A stretch of 64,000 bases of DNA from Pseudomonas putida (GTDB taxonomy: Bacteria; Pseudomonadota; Gammaproteobacteria; Pseudomonadales; Pseudomonadaceae), in NCBI RefSeq assembly GCF_002025705.1, contig NZ_CP018846.1, forward strand, positions 4,331,501-4,395,500, read 5' to 3'. The notes under the pieces were generated by a model. The model ran no database searches, was not told the origin of the DNA, and saw only the letters and a list, made by a program, of their open reading frames with translations. The position numbers were made by a program, and so were the translations under genes. This document shows positions 60,568 to 64,000 of this stretch, piece by piece. Numbering within the stretch: the stretch's first letter is position 1; each line of letters opens with the position of its first letter.

Positions 60568-60677
60568 CCTGTCAGGGCCTCTTCGCGGGCAAGCCCGCTC
60601 CCACAAGTACAGCGCCTCACTCAAGGCTTGTGATATCACTGTGGGAGCGGGCTTTCCCGCGAAGAGGCCGGCACAGG
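60568..60677. repeat. REP hairpin pair, TTCGCGGGCAAGCCCGC type
   Basis: CCTGTCAGGGCCTCTTCGCG and GCGAAGAGGCCGGCACAGG are inverted arms between the chemoreceptor and the CDF-like gene. Confidence 0.9.
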
Positions 60678-60713
60678 CCCCAAAGAGCAACATCGTCTTT
60701 CTGAGCTTAAGTT

Positions 60714-61673
60714 ATGCAAACCACACCTCGATCTTCTTTCTTCGATATAACCAGCGAACAGGGCCTGTTACGTACCTCGATCGCCGTCACCTTGTTCATC
60801 GCCACCATCGGCATCGGCTTCGGCCTGGCATCCGGCTCGTTCTCGATCGTCTTCGATGGCGTCTACTCGCTGGTCGACGCCAGCATGAGCGGCCTTTCAC
60901 TGGTAGTGGTCAAACTGATCACCTCGCACGCCACCAGCCTGCAACTCTCGCGCAAGCTGCGTGAGCGCTTCACCATGGGCTTCTGGCATCTGGAACCGAT
61001 GGTCCTCGCACTCAACGGTATCCTGCTCAGCGGCGTCGCCATCTACGCGTTGATCAACGCGGTCAGCAGCCTGCTGCAGGGTGGCCGACACCTGGAGTTC
61101 GGCATCGCCATGGTCTACGCACTGCTGACCGTGATCGCCTGCGCAACCATCGCCGTGGTAGAGGACCGCGCCAACCGCAAACTGAAGTCGGACTTCGTGC
61201 GCATGGACGTGAAAGGCTGGGTGATGTCGGCCAGCATCACCGCCGCCCTGCTGATCGCCTTCTGCTTCGGCTACGCGGTGCAGGGCACACCGTGGGAGTG
61301 GGTGTCTCCGTACATCGACCCGGCAGTACTGGCACTGGTCTGTCTGGTGATCATTCCGCTGCCACTGTCGGTAGTGCGCCAGGCGCTGTCGGAGATCTTC
61401 CTGGTGACACCGGGCGACCTGAAGCTGCACGTTGACGAAGTGGCGCGCGCCTTCGTGGCACGGCACGGCCTGCAGTCTTACAGAGCCTATGTGGCCAAGG
61501 TCGGGCGCTCGCGCGAGATCGAACTGTATTTCATCGTGCCGAAGACCATGGCGGCGAAAACCATCGATGAATGGGACGCGTGGCGTAATGAAATCGGCGA
61601 TGCGGTAGGCGGTGAAGGGCCGGATCGCTGGATCACCGTAGTGTTTACCGGGGATCCCGAGTGGGCTGAGTAA
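60714..61673 (+). CDS. Cation diffusion facilitator-like membrane protein lacking site-A ligands
   Basis: A 319-residue protein with six helices and the CDF fold. The start (TSIAVTLFIATIGIGFGLAS, FDGVYSLVDASMSG) and the C-terminal cytoplasmic domain (KLHVDEVARAFVARHGLQSY and VGRSREIELYFIV) follow the family pattern. In the transport site only Asp55 of SLVD is kept: Tyr51 replaces the usual Asp or His, and in helix 5 Gly168 and Ser172 stand where His and Asp are expected. It may move another ion or have no transport activity. It stands alone. Confidence 0.78.
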   Translation: MQTTPRSSFFDITSEQGLLRTSIAVTLFIATIGIGFGLASGSFSIVFDGVYSLVDASMSGLSLVVVKLITSHATSLQLSRKLRERFTMGFWHLEPMVLALNGILLSGVAIYALINAVSSLLQGGRHLEFGIAMVYALLTVIACATIAVVEDRANRKLKSDFVRMDVKGWVMSASITAALLIAFCFGYAVQGTPWEWVSPYIDPAVLALVCLVIIPLPLSVVRQALSEIFLVTPGDLKLHVDEVARAFVARHGLQSYRAYVAKVGRSREIELYFIVPKTMAAKTIDEWDAWRNEIGDAVGGEGPDRWITVVFTGDPEWAE

Positions 61674-61710
61674 TCAGCGGGGGCGCCCCGACACCGGGCA
61701 GCCATGAACG

Positions 61711-61746
61711 ACAAAGCCCGCAACCATGACTGGTTGCGGGCTTTGT
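61711..61746. terminator. Strong terminator, originally of a tRNA operon
   Basis: ACAAAGCCCGCAACCA and TGGTTGCGGGCTTTGT form a perfect 16-bp stem around TGAC. Read leftward it follows the tRNA fragment at 61758 by 11 bases, which is the usual place for a tRNA terminator. Confidence 0.92.
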
Positions 61747-61757
61747 CTTACTGCATA

Positions 61758-61802
61758 TGGTGGGTCGTGCAGGATTTGAACCTACGACCCATTCGTTAAT
61801 GC
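61758..61802 (-). other. 3' fragment of a tRNA-Lys gene (probable attachment site)
   Basis: On the minus strand GGTCGTAGGTTCAAATCC is a T-arm, then TGCACGACCCACCA is the 3' acceptor half with encoded CCA; the preceding ATTAACGAATGGG resembles the anticodon-loop side of Pseudomonas tRNA-Lys (TTTTAACCAATTGG). The 5' half, D-arm and anticodon stem are missing. The T-stem pairs correctly. It is followed by the terminator at 61711. This is the usual mark left where an element integrated into a tRNA 3' end. Confidence 0.8.
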
Positions 61803-62272
61803 GCTTCTGATCCTGGCGAGCCTGTTCTCGGACAGCGACATCTCAGTAACGCCCTCGCGGCCTGGCGGCTTCGGCCATGGTCAGGATGAGTGCAGGGCCC
61901 AGCAGCTTGAACTGTTCAGCTATGCCCTCAGAGGAATAGTACGGAACAAGGGCTCTCTTTCCGCCCTCAGGGTTGGTTTTCAGGTGAGTCGGGAGAGGCA
62001 ACAACTATCCTGACACCAGGGGCAACCAAGTGATGGCAATTGCCCATCATTTCGCGCTAGGATCCATTCCATCGAAGACCAAAGTCCGTGCCCACGGCGC
62101 CTTCGCTCCCCCCATGCGCCAAGGACAGGAACCGCTGCATACTTCACAAATGGATGCTGTGACCTCTAGTTGACCGTATAACCGATTTTTTTCGCTAGTT
62201 GTTTGAACTGCGTGCTCCCCTGCGCAAAACATTGCCAGTGCCTCACATTTCCCTGATGGAGTTAACAACTAC
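61803..62272. other. Region right of the tRNA fragment, no confident gene
   Basis: 470 bases with no recognised gene. A 53-codon frame on the minus strand (61843-62004; THLKTNPEGGKRALVPYYSS, then EGIAEQFKLLGPALILTMAE) has coding character but only TTG starts and may be the tail of a broken gene. A 19-codon frame follows down to the tRNA fragment. No integrase is found here. An AT-rich stretch at 62170-62215 may hold the promoter of the tail-collar genes. Confidence 0.5.
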
Positions 62273-62797
62273 ATGGATTACTTCCTTGGCGAAATCCGCC
62301 TGTTCCCGTTTGGAATCATCCCCAGGGGGTGGGCGCCCTGCAACGGTCAACTGCTGTCAGTTCAGTCGAACGCTGCACTGTTCGCACTCCTCGGCTCCCG
62401 TTTTGGCGGTGACGGCAGCACCACCTTTGGCCTGCCAGACCTGCGCGGCCGCGTTGCCGTGGGCACCAACCAGGTCACCCAGGTGGGCATGCAAGCCGGC
62501 TCCGAATCGAACACCTTGACCGCAAGCGAGCTGCCCCCGCACACCCACAGCATCACGGTCAGCGTCGCCTCGGCCAACAATTCCGCACCTGACGGCGCCT
62601 TCTTCGGCGTCAGCCTGCTGAACTCCGGCGTCCCTGGTGGTGCGACCTACGTCGCCGCAGGCAGCCCCACGCAGACCGCCCTTCACCCCGCCACCATCAG
62701 CTCGGCGTTCCCCAATACGCCCGCCGAAAACCGCCAGCCCACACTGGGCATGAACTATTGCATCTCGCTGAGCGGCGTTTACCCGCCCCACCAGTAA
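62273..62797 (+). CDS. Tail-collar domain protein 1 (microcystin-dependent protein-like)
   Basis: A 174-residue protein with an N-terminal phage tail collar domain: YFLGEIRLFPFGIIPRGWAP, then CNGQLL, and FGGDGSTTFGLPDLRGRVAV, followed by GSESNTLTASELPPHTHSIT (the His-x-His that in tail fibres can bind metal). The C-terminal GMNYCISLSGVYPPHQ is the family's closing motif. Such 'MdpB' proteins occur in sets of two or three outside phages, with no proven function. Confidence 0.9.
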   Translation: MDYFLGEIRLFPFGIIPRGWAPCNGQLLSVQSNAALFALLGSRFGGDGSTTFGLPDLRGRVAVGTNQVTQVGMQAGSESNTLTASELPPHTHSITVSVASANNSAPDGAFFGVSLLNSGVPGGATYVAAGSPTQTALHPATISSAFPNTPAENRQPTLGMNYCISLSGVYPPHQ

Positions 62798-62836
62798 AAC
62801 GTCTACGAACAGCACATTTTTGACCAGGGGCAAGAC

Positions 62837-63406
62837 ATGTCTGATCCATATGTTGGTGAAGTTCGGATTTTCGCAGGCCAGTACGCGCCAGTCGGCTGGC
62901 ACCTGTGTGACGGCACAGTGATGCAGATCACGGGTAACGAAGCGTTGTACTCGCTCATCGGTACTGTTTATGGCGGGGATGGCAGAACCACGTTCGCCCT
63001 GCCGGACCTGCGCGGGCGCGCGCCAGTCAGCCAAGGCCGGGGCAACGGCCTGAGCAACGTGGCACTGGGCCAGAGTTCAGGGTTCGAGCAGGTCACCCTG
63101 ACCTACAGCAACCTCCCCTCCCATACGCACCTGTTCGTCGCCAGCACTGCCGTGGCCGACCAGACGGCGCCGACTACAGCCGCGAACACACCCATTCGCA
63201 CCTTCGGCACCTTCACCCAGAACAAGGCAGTCAACGGCCTGTACAACACCGGGTCCAAGGCAAGCGCGCTGGTTCAGCTCAACCAGGCCTGCGTTGGCCA
63301 GACCGGTGGCTCTGGAGCGGCAGCAACGCCCGTCGACAACATGATGAGCTCGATGCCCATGAACTACATCATCGCCCTGCAGGGCGTCTACCCATCGCAA
63401 GCCTGA
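62837..63406 (+). CDS. Tail-collar domain protein 2
   Basis: A 189-residue paralogue of the previous protein: YVGEVRIFAGQYAPVGWHLC, GGDGRTTFALPDLRGRAPVS, SNLPSHTHLFVAS and PMNYIIALQGVYPSQA. It starts 39 bases after the first copy's stop. The middle part differs from its neighbours, as expected if each copy recognises something different. Confidence 0.9.
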   Translation: MSDPYVGEVRIFAGQYAPVGWHLCDGTVMQITGNEALYSLIGTVYGGDGRTTFALPDLRGRAPVSQGRGNGLSNVALGQSSGFEQVTLTYSNLPSHTHLFVASTAVADQTAPTTAANTPIRTFGTFTQNKAVNGLYNTGSKASALVQLNQACVGQTGGSGAAATPVDNMMSSMPMNYIIALQGVYPSQA

Positions 63407-63421
63407 GGAAGTGGAATAAAC

Positions 63422-63952
63422 ATGGACGCTTTCTACGGTGAAATCCGGCTGTTTCCGTACAACTACATTCCACAGGACTGGGCGATCTGCAATGGCCAGC
63501 AAATGGCGATCGCTCAATACCAGGCGGTGTACGCCATCCTCGGCATCACGTTCGGCGGTGACGGGAAAAACTATTTCAACCTGCCCAACCTCAACGCCAG
63601 CACCGTGATCGGCAGCGGCACCGGTAACGGCCTCACGCCGCGTCCGTTCGGCAAGGCGGTGGGGGCCAATACCACCACACTGACGCCTGCGAACATGCCT
63701 GCCCATAACCATGCCATCACGGTAGCGGACGGCACCGATGGCGCCATCCAGAACAACCCTGCCAACAACGCCTACCTACAGTCGCCACGCCAGAGCAAGA
63801 TGTTCAACATGACACCCTCTGCCGGCTGCACCTTGGCCAGCACGACGGTGTCAGTGGCAGGCCTGGCTCAGCCGGTGAACAACATGCAACCTTATCTCAA
63901 CATGGTCTACTGCATGTGCGTCTCCAACGGCTATTGGCCCGAGAAGCCCTGA
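63422..63952 (+). CDS. Tail-collar domain protein 3
   Basis: A 176-residue paralogue: FYGEIRLFPYNYIPQDWAIC, FGGDGKNYFNLPNLNASTVI, TPANMPAHNHAITVADGTDG and YLNMVYCMCVSNGYWPEKP. Here the usual PDLRGR is changed to PNLNAS, so this copy has diverged most. It starts 15 bases after copy 2 and overlaps the next start by one base. Confidence 0.9.
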   Translation: MDAFYGEIRLFPYNYIPQDWAICNGQQMAIAQYQAVYAILGITFGGDGKNYFNLPNLNASTVIGSGTGNGLTPRPFGKAVGANTTTLTPANMPAHNHAITVADGTDGAIQNNPANNAYLQSPRQSKMFNMTPSAGCTLASTTVSVAGLAQPVNNMQPYLNMVYCMCVSNGYWPEKP

Positions 63953-64000
63953 TGCAAAGCGCTCGCATCGCCGAGCGCCTGTGTTCGGCCTGCCCCGCCC
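63952..64000 (+). CDS. Start of a further gene, cut by the window edge
   Basis: ATG at 63952 overlaps the stop of the third tail-collar gene by one base (TGATG). The 16 codons visible read MQSARIAERLCSACPA, which is too short to assign. The overlap suggests it belongs to the same operon. Confidence 0.5.
   Translation, partial: MQSARIAERLCSACPA

Noticed and set aside
61758..61835. Complete tRNA gene on the minus strand
   Set aside because: Only the T-arm and 3' acceptor half are present; no D-arm, anticodon stem or 5' acceptor strand can be found at the right distance.
62047..62268. 73-codon minus-strand frame upstream of the tail-collar genes
   Set aside because: No ribosome site, unusual composition and it overlaps the likely promoter of the rightward genes.

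Overview
The window is high-GC DNA from a fluorescent Pseudomonas of the P. putida group. The evidence is near-verbatim family members (XenA, 4-hydroxyproline 2-epimerase, Mqo, BamC, NadA, PurC), about 17 clusters of Pseudomonas-type REP hairpins, and P. putida-like gene order around dapA-bamC-MBL-purC-tRNA-Ser and the hydroxyproline cluster. It is mostly ordinary chromosome with several accessory patches.

1-8.1 kb: ycgN (partial), a nitroreductase, a 2-hydroxyacid dehydrogenase, rnd-ycgL, a lipid A phosphoethanolamine transferase with a ColR-like site upstream, small housekeeping genes, and a PLP trans-sulfuration enzyme divergent from an Lrp-type regulator. 8.1-14.4 kb: a molybdenum island with a YdeP/FdhF-like oxidoreductase, moaA, a bestrophin-like channel, moaB and a LysR regulator. 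A 14-base motif is shared 54-59 bases upstream of both the oxidoreductase and moaB. 14.4-22.1 kb: a complete trans-4-hydroxy-L-proline catabolic cluster (AraC/PAS regulator, permease, epimerase, deaminase, semialdehyde dehydrogenase, D-hydroxyproline oxidase). 22.2-25.1 kb: xenA with a divergent ArsR regulator and a perfect palindromic operator, then an exported His-containing protein coupled to a four-cysteine regulator.

25.2-29.0 kb: the most interesting system, a LysR regulator divergent from five close or overlapping genes: an amino-acid-hydroxylase-type 2OG-Fe(II) dioxygenase, a GNAT acetyltransferase, an AzlC/AzlD exporter and a cupin. It looks like a make-modify-export module for a hydroxylated small amino acid.

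29-37 kb: mqo with an apparent signal peptide, and a FecI/FecR/receptor iron-signalling set split by an IS110-family element that sits between REP hairpins. 37-45.6 kb: a decayed LysE gene, a 57-bp perfect inverted repeat, a three-gene envelope operon with an Ala/Pro repeat protein, a HigBA-like toxin-antitoxin pair, and an exported cysteine-rich protein of unknown function. 45.6-61.7 kb: core genes (tRNA-Ser, purC, MBL hydrolase, bamC, dapA; gcvR-like, bcp, PerM-type exporter, tusA, bepA, nadA), a DUF945-like protein, a permease, a chemoreceptor and a CDF-like protein that lacks its metal site.

61.7-64 kb: a 3' fragment of a lysine-type tRNA, next to the original tRNA-type terminator, marks a probable integration boundary. 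Right of it are three tandem tail-collar (microcystin-dependent-type) genes and the start of another gene, probably on a genomic island that continues beyond the window.
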